Shown: positions 27,282-37,083 of the stretch, piece by piece
How the letters are laid out: every line of letters begins with the position of its first letter
Numbering within the stretch: the stretch's first letter is position 1
NCBI RefSeq assembly: GCF_003254625.1
Contig: NZ_QJRJ01000073.1
Coordinates: forward strand, 1 to 64,000
Direction of reading: 5' to 3'
Length of the DNA: 64,000 nucleotides
Source: Flavobacterium ginsenosidimutans
GTDB taxonomy: Bacteria > Bacteroidota > Bacteroidia > Flavobacteriales > Flavobacteriaceae
Notes under the pieces: generated by a model
Seen by the model: only the letters and a program-made list of their open reading frames with translations
The model's database searches: none
Told to the model about the DNA's origin: nothing
Position numbers and translations under genes: made by a program

Positions 27282-30200
27282 TTAGAAAGTTACATTTAAA
27301 TTAAGACCAATACTTCTTGTTGATGGTAAACCATAAATATCAACTCCTTGTAAGCCCTGACCTGTACTTAAAGCAATGTTTGGATCGAATGGTGCATCTT
27401 TATAAAAGAAGAATAAGTTTCTTGCGATTAATGATAAAGTTGCTGTATTAACAAATGGAATTGCTTTTTTGTTGAAAGTATATCCAAGCGAAACCTCTCT
27501 TAAACTTACATTTGTTGCATCATATACATACTCAGCAGTAGCACCGTTAAGACCACCTACAGCTTCATAGTATTTTTGAGCATCTATTTTAGTCACTTTC
27601 GTGCCATCAGGCATAACTGCATTTACAGCAACACCACCGGCATTTCTAGCATCTCCAGATCTTTTTGATACTCCATAAAAATCATTCATACCTTCAGTAA
27701 TACTCATTACATCTCCACCAAAGCGACCATCGATCAAGAAATTAGCTGTAAAAGAACCAAATTTAAATGTGTTTGACCAGCCTAACATAAAATCAGGGTT
27801 TGCATTACCAACTTCGTGGAAATCAGCTTCAACTGCTAAGTTTCCTTTATCATCTAAAACAATTTCCCCTTTATCATTTCTCACGATACCTTTTCCTTCA
27901 ATAACACCAAATGGTCTTCCTTCAGTTAAAGAGTATCTGTAATTAATATTATTTACAGGAGTTAATGGAATTTGACCTCCTAATTCTGCTGGGATTTCTT
28001 TTACTTTATTTCTATTATGAGAATAATTTACCATTGTTTCCCATGAGAATTTTTGTCCCTCAATAATTTTTCCACTCACAACAAGCTCGATACCTTGGTT
28101 GGCAATACTACCAGCATTTATTCCGTAGAAAGTATAACCGTAAGGGTTTGTTGCTGGAGCCGGAACTTGAATATATTGATTTTTAGTTTCTGAGTTGTAG
28201 TATGAAATTTCGAAACCTAATCTATTGTTGAACATTCTCCATTCAGTACCAAATTCAAATTCTGATTTCAATTCAGGTTTCAATCCTTCACCTGGTCTTG
28301 GCCCTACTACAGGAGGAATAATATTACCACCCTGAATAGTCGATTTTGGAGAAGTTACAAAAGCAGAAACGTCATTACCCACTTGAGCATAAGTTCCTCT
28401 CACTTTTCCGAAGTTAATCCATTCTGGCATTGTTGCCATTTCACTAATAAGAGCAGTAACCCCTACAGATGGATAAAAATAAGATGGAGTATCAGTATTT
28501 ACTAAAGTAGAAGACCAATCATTACGTCCTGTAACATCTAAATACAACATGTTTTTATAACCAAAAGTTGCAGAAGCAAAAATTGACTGAACCTCTCTTG
28601 AAGAACCTGTAGCCTGAAGGCTTAAGTTATCTAAACCACTAGCACTTGCAAAATTCCCCAAAGTAAACAAGTTAGCATTTACAAGTCCGCCAACAATACC
28701 AGAATCTAAAGTAGTCGATTGATTTGCTAATGTGTTATTGATACTTGCTCCTAAAATAGCATTAAAGCTAAAATCTTCGTTGAAATTAGTATTAATTTTA
28801 GCAATCAAATCTCCGTAACGTTGTGTGCTTAAATTAGCAACGTTTATATATCTACCGTTTATATTAGATAAAGAAGTATTGGTCGTAGCATAAATCTTTT
28901 TATCATAATCATTTTCAACTCTATTATAGCTATATCTTGCAGCAATGCTTAACCAATTGTTTGCTTTGTATTCTAAAGCTAAATTTCCGTTGAAGAAATT
29001 ATCTTTATCAATAGATTTATTTCTATTGATTAACCAATAAGGATTCTGAACATAAATATCAGCATTTGGTGCGCTGTAAAAGTTTTGACCGTATAGGTTT
29101 CTAGAAGGAATAAATGTTTCGAAATTATCTTTATAATAATTAAAGTCATTTCCTCTTTGGAACAAATAAACTCCCGTTAATGGGTTTGAGTAAAGTCCGT
29201 TTACAGGTCTGTTATTAATTGTTTGTGATGTATATTTTGCATCAGCAGAAACAGTTAATTTATTGTTGAAAAATTTACCTGTCTGGCGGATTCCAAAGTT
29301 GTTTTTCTTTAACCCGTTACCTTCAATAACTCCTGAAGCTGTAGTATTAGCGTAAGATATACTTGTTGAAGAAATATCAGATCCAGTTGTAAAAGCAGCA
29401 GAAGTAATTTGAGTAACTCCTGTGTTAAAGAAGTCTTTTACAAAATCATTTGATTGTACTTTTCCTCCCCAAGATTTTTGTGCATCCGCTGTTCCATATT
29501 CATACTGAAATTCTGGTAATGAATGAACAGATTCAAAAGTAGTAACAGAAGAAACAGCTAAATTCCCTTTATTTTCTTTAACTTTTTTAGAAGACAATAA
29601 AATAACCCCATTTGCTCCTTGAGATCCGTATAATACAGAAGCTGCTGCACCTTTAAGTACAGTCATTCCTTCATAGTCGTCTGGATTAATCAAAGAAATA
29701 ACATCTCCTCCGTCACGGTTACCTCCAGCAGTACTTCCAAATGAATCATTTGACGCATTTGTATTACCCTGCTGATTTGAAGTACCATTATACATAGGAA
29801 TACCATCAATAACGTAAAGTGGCTGGCTGTTCATAATAGATGAGTTACCACGAATAACTACTTTTGTAGATCCTCCAGTACCTCCAGAACTTTTTGTTAC
29901 TGCAACACCCGCAACTTTACCCGCAATAGTATTAATAACGTTGGCATCTTTAACACGAGTCAACTCTTCCCCTTTAAGTTCTTGAGCCGCGTAAGTCAAA
30001 GATTTTCTTGTTTTCTTAACACCTAAAGAAGTTACCACTACCTCATTTAATGCATTAGATGCTGCCTGAACCATTTTCACATTAATTGTTGCAGCATCTC
30101 CTACAACGATAGTCTGAGTTTCTAGCCCTACATATGTGAAAACTAAACTTTGACCTTTTTGAACTTCAATTGTATACAATCCGTCAAAATCGGTAGTTGT

Positions 30201-30347
30201 TCCCTTTTGACCTCCTTGTACAGCAACAGAAGCTCCTGGTAATGGCATACCCTCAGAATCTGTAATCACACCCTTGACACTTTTTACTTGTGCAAGCGAA
30301 ACCTGCGCCGTAAAAACAATCATAAAGATTAAGAAAATTTTTTTCAT
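27282..30347 (-). CDS. SusC/RagA-family TonB-dependent outer-membrane transporter
   Basis: This 1021-residue protein has a signal peptide (before QVKSVKG), a carboxypeptidase-regulatory-like domain (about 22-90, [16 protein letters not shown] ... [10 protein letters not shown]), a plug with [20 protein letters not shown] and [13 protein letters not shown] ... [20 protein letters not shown], and a beta-barrel ending in a hydrophobic strand. With SusD it imports oligosaccharides, here most likely from chitin, powered by TonB. It is the first gene of the minus-strand operon. Two 14-base direct repeats 64-98 bases before its start are the proposed LytTR operator. Confidence 0.95.
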   Translation of the reverse strand: MKKIFLIFMIVFTAQVSLAQVKSVKGVITDSEGMPLPGASVAVQGGQKGTTTDFDGLYTIEVQKGQSLVFTYVGLETQTIVVGDAATINVKMVQAASNALNEVVVTSLGVKKTRKSLTYAAQELKGEELTRVKDANVINTIAGKVAGVAVTKSSGGTGGSTKVVIRGNSSIMNSQPLYVIDGIPMYNGTSNQQGNTNASNDSFGSTAGGNRDGGDVISLINPDDYEGMTVLKGAAASVLYGSQGANGVILLSSKKVKENKGNLAVSSVTTFESVHSLPEFQYEYGTADAQKSWGGKVQSNDFVKDFFNTGVTQITSAAFTTGSDISSTSISYANTTASGVIEGNGLKKNNFGIRQTGKFFNNKLTVSADAKYTSQTINNRPVNGLYSNPLTGVYLFQRGNDFNYYKDNFETFIPSRNLYGQNFYSAPNADIYVQNPYWLINRNKSIDKDNFFNGNLALEYKANNWLSIAARYSYNRVENDYDKKIYATTNTSLSNINGRYINVANLSTQRYGDLIAKINTNFNEDFSFNAILGASINNTLANQSTTLDSGIVGGLVNANLFTLGNFASASGLDNLSLQATGSSREVQSIFASATFGYKNMLYLDVTGRNDWSSTLVNTDTPSYFYPSVGVTALISEMATMPEWINFGKVRGTYAQVGNDVSAFVTSPKSTIQGGNIIPPVVGPRPGEGLKPELKSEFEFGTEWRMFNNRLGFEISYYNSETKNQYIQVPAPATNPYGYTFYGINAGSIANQGIELVVSGKIIEGQKFSWETMVNYSHNRNKVKEIPAELGGQIPLTPVNNINYRYSLTEGRPFGVIEGKGIVRNDKGEIVLDDKGNLAVEADFHEVGNANPDFMLGWSNTFKFGSFTANFLIDGRFGGDVMSITEGMNDFYGVSKRSGDARNAGGVAVNAVMPDGTKVTKIDAQKYYEAVGGLNGATAEYVYDATNVSLREVSLGYTFNKKAIPFVNTATLSLIARNLFFFYKDAPFDPNIALSTGQGLQGVDIYGLPSTRSIGLNLNVTF

Positions 30348-30410
30348 GTTTATTTTATTTTGTTAGTTATGAAGTAAAATTATTCTTAAGGCATTGTTAA
30401 AAAAAATAAA

Positions 30411-30445
30411 TTAAACCAACGACAACAAAATTTAAACGAACGACA
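30411..30445 (-). promoter_or_regulatory. Proposed LytTR operator before susC: two direct repeats at 21-base period
   Basis: On the minus strand TGTCGTTCGTTTAA and TGTCGTTGGTTTAA (13 of 14 identical) start 21 bases apart. LytTR regulators bind 9-bp direct repeats with 12-13 bp between them, the same spacing. The downstream copy recurs exactly before the permease gene. A TAATTTTA box that could serve as -7 follows. Confidence 0.65.
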
Positions 30446-30622
30446 TAAATCATTCAATAATACGTTTTACGAAAACGTTCTACATGAAAAAAAAAGCACC
30501 GATATCCTTTTTTTGCGAAATTTTATTCAAAAAAATTGTCGCTTTGCAGTTAATTGTTTAAAGTTGCACTTTATTTACTTCTTGTTAAGAAAAACTAAAA
30601 TTGCTAAATATCTTAAAACCAA

Positions 30623-31675
30623 TTGAAAGAAATTAAGAAAGTTAAATTTGATATTAAACTGCGAAACCATATATGGTTTTGGGGAGTTTATTTTACTTTG
30701 AATTTTTTAAGATGGGGAGCTTATTTCAATGATTATCCTTATGCATTCAAATCGAACTTGATCGAATTTTCACTTGTTATACCTTTAGTATATCTCAACT
30801 TATTCGTTTTAGTTCCAAAGTATGTATTAAAGCAAAAATATATCACTTATACGTTTTTCTTACTTTTGAGTTTATTTGCAATTTATTTAGCGAAGACTGC
30901 TCTTACCTATTATATTATTTCTGAAAACATCTGGCCAGAAGCCAATCGAGAATATCATCCGTTTGAAATTAACCATATTGTTGCAGTTTGCATAGGAGAG
31001 CTGTACGTTTTAGCAATGGCTTCTTCAGTTTATCTTACTTTGACTTGGTTGAGAGAACGCGAAAGAAATAGATCTTTACGAGAAAATCAGTTTAAGATTA
31101 AATTGAAATATCTGGAAAATCAAATTCAACCGCATTTCTTTTTCAATACCTTAAACAATTTATATGCACTGTCATTAGAATCTTCTAAGAAAGTTCCAGA
31201 TGTAATCATTAAACTTTCTAATTTAATGGAGTATGTTCTGTACGATGTAAAAGGAACCAAGTTTGTACCTTTAATTAAAGAAATCGACTATATTCAAAAT
31301 TATATTGAAATAGAAAAACTTCGTTTTGAAAACGTCGAAGTGACAATAAATCTGGAATCAAACATTGAAGATGTAGTTGTTCCTCCGCTAATCTTTATTT
31401 CTTTAGTAGAAAATGCATTTAAACATGGCGGTTTGAATAACAAAAATTTAAAAATCAAAATCAACTGTAAAGTTATTGACAATAAAACACTTGATTTTGA
31501 AATCTTAAATAATTTCGTAATTTCACAAAATCATAATCCAAAAAGAGGAATTGGTTTAGTAAATACGAAAAAGAGATTAAAGCTTATTTACAGAAACGAT
31601 TTTAGTCTTAAGCACAAAACCAAACTAAATTTCTACATAATTAGATTACAAATACCAACTCAGAATGAAGATTAA
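30623..31675 (+). CDS. LytS-type sensor histidine kinase
   Basis: This 350-residue protein starts at TTG in an A-rich context (no in-frame ATG for more than 100 codons). Four hydrophobic segments occupy about residues 15-140; then comes a coiled linker (LREREARN-like, about 145-160), the His_kinase motif NQIQPHFFFNTLNNLY (phosphoacceptor His171) and a HATPase domain with VENAFKHGG and a GIGLVNTKKRL motif. LytS-type kinases act with LytTR response regulators. It overlaps the regulator gene by 11 bases. It is divergent from susC, with a 275-base intergenic region that carries the operator repeats. The signal sensed is unknown; a chitin breakdown product is the natural guess. Confidence 0.93.
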   Translation: MKEIKKVKFDIKLRNHIWFWGVYFTLNFLRWGAYFNDYPYAFKSNLIEFSLVIPLVYLNLFVLVPKYVLKQKYITYTFFLLLSLFAIYLAKTALTYYIISENIWPEANREYHPFEINHIVAVCIGELYVLAMASSVYLTLTWLRERERNRSLRENQFKIKLKYLENQIQPHFFFNTLNNLYALSLESSKKVPDVIIKLSNLMEYVLYDVKGTKFVPLIKEIDYIQNYIEIEKLRFENVEVTINLESNIEDVVVPPLIFISLVENAFKHGGLNNKNLKIKINCKVIDNKTLDFEILNNFVISQNHNPKRGIGLVNTKKRLKLIYRNDFSLKHKTKLNFYIIRLQIPTQNED

Positions 31676-32366
31676 ATGCGTGTTAATTGATGATGAGCCT
31701 TTAGCTATTAAAGTCCTGCAAAATTATTTTACCAATTTTACAGATTTTGAAGTTATAGCCACATTCAATAATTCTTTGGAGGCACTGGATTTTATAAACA
31801 GTACACCTGTCGATGCCGTCTTTTTAGATATCAACATGCCAATGATGACAGGTTTTGAACTTATAAGTCTAATTGAAAGCAAAACCAAAGTAATTATCAC
31901 AACCGCTTTTAGGGAATTTGCTGCCGAAAGTTATGATCTCGATGTATTAGATTATTTGGTAAAACCAATTCCGCTTCCAAGATTCATAAAATGTATCAAT
32001 AAAATTACAACTGAATATAATCTCAAAAACAATATTAAAGTCGAAACCACAAAAGGCGATTCTCATATTTTTATTAAAGTCGATAAAAAAATGATGAAAA
32101 TTAATATTGAAGAAATTCTGTTTGTTGAAGGAATGAAGGAATATATAAAAGTTGTCACTCCCGATAAAACCTATATTACTCATAAATCTCTTACATCATT
32201 ATCTGAAGAATTACCTGCAGATCGCTTTCTTAGAATTCATAAATCTTATGTCATTGCACTAAATAAGGTGAAATCTATTGAAGGAAACCGCGTGCAAATA
32301 CAATCTTATAACATTCCAATAGGCCGAAACTACAGTAAAGAGGTCAAAAACAAGATACTGGAATAA
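31665..32366 (+). CDS. LytTR-family response regulator of the chitin locus
   Basis: This 233-residue protein has a receiver domain (DDEPLAI, phosphoacceptor Asp55 in DAVFLDINMP, Thr in ITTAF, Lys in DYLVKPIPL) and a C-terminal LytTR DNA-binding domain from about residue 130 (IEEILFVEGMKEYIKVVT ... FLRIHKSYVIALNKV). LytTR proteins bind paired direct repeats on one DNA face. The start ATG lies inside the last codons of the kinase gene, so translation is probably coupled. It is the obvious candidate to bind the repeats before susC and the permease. F. johnsoniae has the same regulator pair in its chitin locus. Confidence 0.94.
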   Translation: MKIKCVLIDDEPLAIKVLQNYFTNFTDFEVIATFNNSLEALDFINSTPVDAVFLDINMPMMTGFELISLIESKTKVIITTAFREFAAESYDLDVLDYLVKPIPLPRFIKCINKITTEYNLKNNIKVETTKGDSHIFIKVDKKMMKINIEEILFVEGMKEYIKVVTPDKTYITHKSLTSLSEELPADRFLRIHKSYVIALNKVKSIEGNRVQIQSYNIPIGRNYSKEVKNKILE

Positions 32367-32406
32367 AATATAATTACGAATTACATTTTCTAAGTAGGTT
32401 AAAATT

Positions 32407-32441
32407 AACACTTTGTTGAAAAAACACTGTCGTTGGTTTAA
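32407..32441 (+). promoter_or_regulatory. Proposed LytTR operator before the permease gene
   Basis: TGTCGTTGGTTTAA at 32428-32441 is an exact match to the downstream susC repeat in the same orientation relative to transcription, 99 bases before the ATG. Twenty-one bases upstream a weaker half-site (AACACTTTGTTGAA) keeps 7 of 14 bases. A TATATTTA box at about 32490 may be the -7. Confidence 0.55.
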
Positions 32442-32540
32442 ATTTAACATTATTTATGCCTTTTTATTTTTTTTTGATAATCCTAACAAATATATTTACG
32501 GTCTTCAAAAAACAAATAATAAAAAATTAACCTCATTATT

Positions 32541-34010
32541 ATGACTTCAGAAAATGTACAAACCAAATGGGGACAATTTATCTCTTTGATAATTGTTTTC
32601 TTCTTTTGGGGTTTCGTTGGATCTGCCAATGATATCCTGATTCCAGTATTCAAAAAAGTATTTACGTTATCGCAAGTACAATCACAATTAGTAGCATGGG
32701 CTTTCTATGCAGCTTACTTTGTGGGATCAATTATATTCTTCATAGTTTCATTAAAAGTAGACGTTTTGCAAAAATACGGCTACAAAAGAACCTTATCTGC
32801 AGGATTAATTTTATCTGCTGTAGGTTCATTTTTATTCGTTCCAGCTGCTACAACTCAAAGTTTCCCTTTCTTTTTAACAGCTTTATTTACAGTAGGATTA
32901 GGATTCTCGATTCAACAAATTGTAGCAAATCCATTAGCAATTAAAATGGGTAGCCCAGAAACTGGAGCGCACCGTTTAACTCTTGCTGGAGGAATCAACT
33001 CTTTCGGAACAACAATCGGTGCGATTTTATTAGGTATCGCTTTGTTTGGAATGGGAGACAACAAAAAAACAGCTCTTTCTTTAGAAGATATTAAATTACC
33101 ATTTATTATTTTAGGATTGGCTTTTATTGCTGTTGCTGTATTTATGAATTTCTCAAAAATCGAAGATCCAGTAAAAGAGGAAGAAGCAATAATTAAAGAA
33201 AAACACAGTAGTTTTAACATTCTTGACTACCCGCAATTATACTTGGGTATGTTAGGAATTTTTATTTATGTAGGTACTGAAGTAACAATCATTAGTAATT
33301 TACCAGCTTTATTACATACATCTGAATTCGGAAATGTACTAGAAGATGCTGTTGCACCATTTATTGCTCTTTACTGGGGAAGTTTAATGATCGGTCGTTG
33401 GAATGGTGGAGCAAACGTATTCAACACTTCAAACTTAGTAAATACTGCACTTAAATTTATCGTACCAGCTGTAGCTTTTGGAGTAATTATCGGAGCAAAT
33501 ATCTTTGCTGCACACGATGTTTCTTCATTCTATATCTACCCAATCTGGATTTTATTATTTATCGCTGTAAGTTTTGTTGGTGGTAAAAACGCTGGAAAAA
33601 CATTAATGCTTTTCGGAATTTCAGGATTAACAATGATGGTATTAGGATTAGCTTGGCCAAACCCAGAAATTGCTAAATTCTTCTTTATCTCAGGAGGTTT
33701 ATTCTTGTCTATCATGTGGCCATCAATCTTCGATTTAGCAATTGCTGGTTTAGGAAAAAATACAGGAAAAGCATCTTCTTTCTTAATCATGATGATTCTT
33801 GGGGGTGGAGTTATTCCATTAGTTCAAGGAAGTATCTGTGATTTAGATGCAACAAATCCAAACGGAATTTTCGGTATCACATACACTCACTTCTCTTACA
33901 TTGTACCACTTATTGGTTTTGCATATTTAGGATTCTACGGTTTCTACTGTCCTAAAATCTTGAAAAAACAAGGAATCAGCCACGTACAAAGCGAAGGCGG
34001 CGGACACTAA
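32541..34010 (+). CDS. Sugar permease of the MFS/FHS family, probable GlcNAc transporter
   Basis: The 489-residue protein has twelve predicted membrane helices and is an MFS sugar:cation symporter of the FHS (GluP/NagP/FucP) group, seen in QTKWGQFISLIIVFFFWGF, NDILIPVFKK, QQIVANPLAIKMG and GGINSFGTTIGAILLG. Members carry glucose, galactose, fucose or GlcNAc across the inner membrane. Within a chitin locus GlcNAc (NagP-like) is the most likely substrate; this is inference. It has its own upstream region with a copy of the susC operator motif, so it is probably co-regulated. A strong terminator follows. Confidence 0.9.
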   Translation: MTSENVQTKWGQFISLIIVFFFWGFVGSANDILIPVFKKVFTLSQVQSQLVAWAFYAAYFVGSIIFFIVSLKVDVLQKYGYKRTLSAGLILSAVGSFLFVPAATTQSFPFFLTALFTVGLGFSIQQIVANPLAIKMGSPETGAHRLTLAGGINSFGTTIGAILLGIALFGMGDNKKTALSLEDIKLPFIILGLAFIAVAVFMNFSKIEDPVKEEEAIIKEKHSSFNILDYPQLYLGMLGIFIYVGTEVTIISNLPALLHTSEFGNVLEDAVAPFIALYWGSLMIGRWNGGANVFNTSNLVNTALKFIVPAVAFGVIIGANIFAAHDVSSFYIYPIWILLFIAVSFVGGKNAGKTLMLFGISGLTMMVLGLAWPNPEIAKFFFISGGLFLSIMWPSIFDLAIAGLGKNTGKASSFLIMMILGGGVIPLVQGSICDLDATNPNGIFGITYTHFSYIVPLIGFAYLGFYGFYCPKILKKQGISHVQSEGGGH

Positions 34011-34030
34011 AAATTAGAAAAATTCAATAT

Positions 34031-34074
34031 AAAAAATCCAAATTCCAATTTGCTAATCGGAATTTGGATTTTTT
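34031..34074 (+). terminator. Strong terminator after the permease gene
   Basis: A perfect 16-bp stem AAAAAATCCAAATTCC/GGAATTTGGATTTTTT with a T-rich 3' side, 20 bases after the stop. Its stem resembles the terminator at 13027. Confidence 0.85.
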
Positions 34075-34092
34075 TTATCTTAAAACAAAAAA

Positions 34093-34133
34093 CTTAGAAA
34101 CTCAGCATCTCAGAACCTTAGTACCTTAGATCC
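34093..34133 (-). repeat. Stop-proximal CTTAG array after the gene at 34134
   Basis: It contains CTCAGCATCTCAGAACCTTA, identical to the array after rnz, and directly abuts the stop codon. Confidence 0.7.
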
Positions 34134-34631
34134 TTACTTCGCATTAATTATATTACTCAAATTCTTCTTGAAAACAGCTTTATTTTGCGGCGTTAAAGTA
34201 TAAACAACATCTTTATCAGCATGAACAATTACTTTGTCTATATCAGCACTTAAAAGCGCTTGAGGATCTTTAATCTTAAGGGTGCAAGCGCCATCAAAAA
34301 AACCATCATCTTCAATAGTTTTTCTAGCTTCTATAACAGTTCCATCACTTAAAACGGCAGAAATAGTCATTTCACTATTTAATGTTTTCGAATAAAAACC
34401 ATCCATAACCAACAAAAGTCGATACGAGTTTTTTAATTCAGGGCCTTTAAACTCATGTCTTGTAATATTATAGCGAAGACCTTTGGCAAGAGTTTGAAAT
34501 TTAACCGAGCAATCTAATTCAAAAGTAGCAACATCACCCGCTTCATTTACTGAAGTAATAACTTTAGCAGCTTGGGCGTTTACAGAAAAACTCGCTACAA
34601 AAAAAGACAACATTAGTAATACAACTTTCAT
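34134..34631 (-). CDS. Exported protein of unknown function, 165 residues
   Basis: Start taken at the ATG of MKVVLLMLSFFVASF; an earlier in-frame TTG at 34652 would add seven residues. The signal peptide ends SVNA before QAAKV. The mature part is beta-rich with two Cys (ELDCSVKFQ and DGACTLKI), the pattern FKGPELKNSYRLLLVMDGF and an internal SDGTVIEARKTIEDDGFFDG. I do not recognise a family. The Cys pair may form a disulfide. It lies between the permease and the transaldolase-like gene, separated from both by terminators, so it is probably a single-gene unit. Confidence 0.75.
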   Translation of the reverse strand: MKVVLLMLSFFVASFSVNAQAAKVITSVNEAGDVATFELDCSVKFQTLAKGLRYNITRHEFKGPELKNSYRLLLVMDGFYSKTLNSEMTISAVLSDGTVIEARKTIEDDGFFDGACTLKIKDPQALLSADIDKVIVHADKDVVYTLTPQNKAVFKKNLSNIINAK

Positions 34632-34664
34632 ATTTAACGATTTAAGATTCAATATAAAAGTAAA

Positions 34665-34702
34665 AAAAATCGTCTCTTCTCGTTAGAAAAAAGACGATTT
34701 TT
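34665..34702 (-). terminator. Terminator of the transaldolase-like gene
   Basis: Stem AAAAATCGTCT/AGACGATTTTT with T-rich 3' side on the minus strand, 20 bases after the stop. Confidence 0.75.
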
Positions 34703-34722
34703 ATTTTGTAAGTATCTAAAGA

Positions 34723-35379
34723 TTACTTGTTTCCTTTCTCGAAGTCAGCCACAAACTGAGCTAAACCGATATCTGTTAAAGGGTGTTTCAACAATCCGTA
34801 AATTGCAGAAAGTGGTCCAGTCATAACATCAGCACCAATTTTAGCACAGTTAACAATATGCATTGTGTGACGCACAGAAGCTGCTAAAATTTGAGTTTCG
34901 TAACCATAGTTATCGTAAACCTCTCTAATTTCTTGAATCAAGTTTAATCCGTCAGTAGAAACATCATCTAAACGTCCAACGAATGGAGAAACATAAGTAG
35001 CTCCAGCTTTAGCAGCCAATAAAGCTTGTCCTACAGAGAAAACAAGAGTTACGTTAGTTTTAATTCCTTTATCAGAAAAGTATTTTGCTGCCATAACACC
35101 TTCTTTAGTCATAGGAAGTTTTACAACAATCTGCTCATGTAATTCAGCTAACTCCTCGCCTTCCTTAACCATACCTTCAAAGTCAAGAGCGTTAACTTCA
35201 GCACTTACGTCACCATCTACAAGGTTGCAAATGTCAACATAATGCTTAAGGATATTGTTTTTTCCAGTAATACCTTCTTTTGCCATTAATGACGGATTAG
35301 TAGTTACTCCATCCAAAACTCCTAAAGCTTGTGCTTCTTTAATTTGAGCTAAATTAGCTGTGTCTATAAAAAATTTCAT
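34723..35379 (-). CDS. Transaldolase / fructose-6-phosphate aldolase (TalC/FSA group)
   Basis: This 218-residue protein is the short type of transaldolase (TalC/FSA, about 220 residues). Motifs: [29 protein letters not shown], the Schiff-base lysine in [41 protein letters not shown] and [12 protein letters not shown]. The group splits between true transaldolases and fructose-6-phosphate aldolases; key residues cannot settle it here, though most bacterial members that stand in for the only transaldolase act in the pentose phosphate pathway. Cytosolic. A -7 box lies 87 bases upstream. Confidence 0.92.
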   Translation of the reverse strand: MKFFIDTANLAQIKEAQALGVLDGVTTNPSLMAKEGITGKNNILKHYVDICNLVDGDVSAEVNALDFEGMVKEGEELAELHEQIVVKLPMTKEGVMAAKYFSDKGIKTNVTLVFSVGQALLAAKAGATYVSPFVGRLDDVSTDGLNLIQEIREVYDNYGYETQILAASVRHTMHIVNCAKIGADVMTGPLSAIYGLLKHPLTDIGLAQFVADFEKGNK

Positions 35380-35657
35380 AATTTGTTTAATTAAAAATGG
35401 TTTGTTTGTATTTATATCTTTGAAAAATTTTTCTTCAAATAAATTCTTTTAAAGAAATCTAGCTGCAAAATTACGAAATCAATATCAATAAAGATTTTAA
35501 AATTAAAACCATTTTAAAATTATATGTTAAAAATAAGTGTGTTTTTTACATTTTTAACAAATCTTATAATATTAGAAAGTTTTTTCTTATAGACTTATAA
35601 ACTAAACAATCAAGAAAATACAATTTGACAAATTAGATAACTTAAAGAAACTTAATT
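35380..35657. other. Gap upstream of the transaldolase-like gene
   Basis: This 278-base AT-rich stretch holds the -7 box at 35466-35473 and nothing else I can support; no frame of useful length or hairpin stands out. Confidence 0.5.
35466..35473 (-). promoter_or_regulatory. -7 box TAATTTTG of the transaldolase-like gene
   Basis: Exact TAnnTTTG match 86 bases before the ATG; no clear -33. Confidence 0.45.
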
Positions 35658-35861
35658 TTAAGATTGCTTAGAATTATTTCTATTTAATTCCTTTAATTCA
35701 TCTCTAATTTCTTCAAGAACTTTCAAAGTATCTTCTTTATAAGCTTCAGAATTATTGATTTTATCACTTACCGAACCCAAAATTCTTCGAATTACAAACC
35801 AAATAACAACTAAAAATAAAACTCCTAAAATAGTCGGCACAAATTCATTAAACGTATTCAT
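35658..35861 (-). CDS. Small membrane protein, 67 residues
   Basis: One transmembrane helix (about residues 10-27, TILGVLFLVVIWFVIRRIL) is followed by a charged, probably coiled-coil cytoplasmic tail (YKEDTLKVLEEIRDELKELN). The protein starts 4 bases after the short-chain dehydrogenase gene ends, so the two are co-transcribed. No family recognised; it may serve as a small membrane anchor or partner. Confidence 0.75.
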   Translation of the reverse strand: MNTFNEFVPTILGVLFLVVIWFVIRRILGSVSDKINNSEAYKEDTLKVLEEIRDELKELNRNNSKQS

Positions 35862-35865
35862 AATA

Positions 35866-36669
35866 TTAAAGTTTATAGTGATTCATTAACATTTTCTCGT
35901 AAACTTTATCTGGAAGCGCTCGTTTCAAAACAATTGAAAACTTTTGCATAAATGCTCCCACTTTATAATGTACATTTGGTTTTTTAGTTTGAATGATTTT
36001 ATAAACCGCTTCTGCCATTTCATTTGGATTACTTCCTGCATCAACGTGATCATTCATTGTTGCTAGAACTTCGCCATAAACCTTTTCATAAGCCGAATCT
36101 TTTATAACTGGCGCGTGATAACGTCCAGCTGCAATATTAGTTGCAAAATCTCCAGGCGCAACATTCGTAATTTCGACACCAAAAGCTTTCACTTCCATTC
36201 TCAAAGCTTCAGTAATCAATTCCAAAGCTCCTTTTGATGCAGAATAAACACTTCTATAAGGAAGTCCCATATAACCTGCAATCGAAGTAATATTAATAAT
36301 AAGTCCTGAATTTTGCTTACGCATTTGTGGCAACGCCGCTTTCATAACTTCAATTGGACCAAAGAAGTTAGTCTCAAAATTATTTCGAATTTCTTCTGTC
36401 GGAATTTCTTCTAAAGGTCCTGTAATTCCAACTCCAGCATTATTAATTACAATATCTAATCTTCCAGAAGTTTCGATAATTTTGTTTACCGCTGTTTTAA
36501 TAGAATCAGAATTTCGAACATCTAAAGCAACTAATGGAAAAACTGAATTTAAAACTTTCTCAGGATTTCTGCTTGTCCCGTATACAACAAAACCTTTTTG
36601 ATGTAAAAATTCACCAATAGATTTTCCAATTCCTGATGATCCTCCGGTAATTAAAACGACTTTGCTCAT
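35866..36669 (-). CDS. Short-chain dehydrogenase/reductase
   Basis: This 267-residue classical SDR has the NAD(P)-binding TGGSSGIGKS near residue 8, NNAGVGI, the catalytic Ser in INITSIAGY and the catalytic pair YSASK. The arginine in TSRNPEK just after beta-strand 2 hints at NADP preference. Substrate is unknown; the C-terminal segment (HYKVGAFMQKFSIVLKRALPD) resembles SDRs acting on lipids or steroids, but this is weak. It is followed at once by a small membrane protein gene and preceded by the amber-split gene. Confidence 0.9.
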   Translation of the reverse strand: MSKVVLITGGSSGIGKSIGEFLHQKGFVVYGTSRNPEKVLNSVFPLVALDVRNSDSIKTAVNKIIETSGRLDIVINNAGVGITGPLEEIPTEEIRNNFETNFFGPIEVMKAALPQMRKQNSGLIINITSIAGYMGLPYRSVYSASKGALELITEALRMEVKAFGVEITNVAPGDFATNIAAGRYHAPVIKDSAYEKVYGEVLATMNDHVDAGSNPNEMAEAVYKIIQTKKPNVHYKVGAFMQKFSIVLKRALPDKVYEKMLMNHYKL

Positions 36670-36687
36670 TTTTTTAGTTATAAGTTT

Positions 36688-37065
36688 TTAATGGTCTAAC
36701 CAGTATTTAAATTCAAGTTTAGATTCTAACTCTTTTATCAATATTGAATCTTTAATTTCCTTAGAAAAAAACACAATAATCTTATTCGGATCAATGGTGG
36801 AATAATCTACTAGATAATATTTATTTAAAGCAGATTTGCTATTTTCTGGACATCCACCTGGGCTATTTCTATACAATTTTCCATCAATACAATATTTTAC
36901 ATATGCCTCAGTAGATTTTGGAAATTGTTTACAGAACGTATATTTACAAATTGTCTACCCTCGATTTTCTTTAATTTCTTTTTTATAATTAAAACCTCTA
37001 ATAAAAAGATATCCAAAGCCAACAACTAGAATAATTAAAACTATTTTTGAAAGTTTCTCGCTCAT
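36688..37065 (-). pseudogene. Small membrane-anchored protein gene interrupted by an in-frame TAG
   Basis: One continuous frame of 126 codons runs from ATG 37065 to the stop at 36688, broken only by TAG at codon 37 (36957-36955). Before it lies MSEKLSKIVLIILVVGFGYL with a clear transmembrane helix, then a charged linker. After it lies a Cys-rich domain (ICKYTFCKQFPKSTEAY, YCIDGKLYRN, GGCPEN) and the ending KLEFKYWLDH. No start codon with good context follows the TAG except a weak TTG at 36876. Most likely a nonsense mutation of a small membrane-tethered protein; a sequencing error or readthrough is possible. Family not recognised. Confidence 0.65.
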
Positions 37066-37083
37066 ATTAAATTTACAGATGTC

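Noticed and set aside
36955..36957. TAG as pyrrolysine or other recoding site
   Set aside because: No pyl genes or recoding element are visible in the window, and a nonsense mutation or error is simpler.
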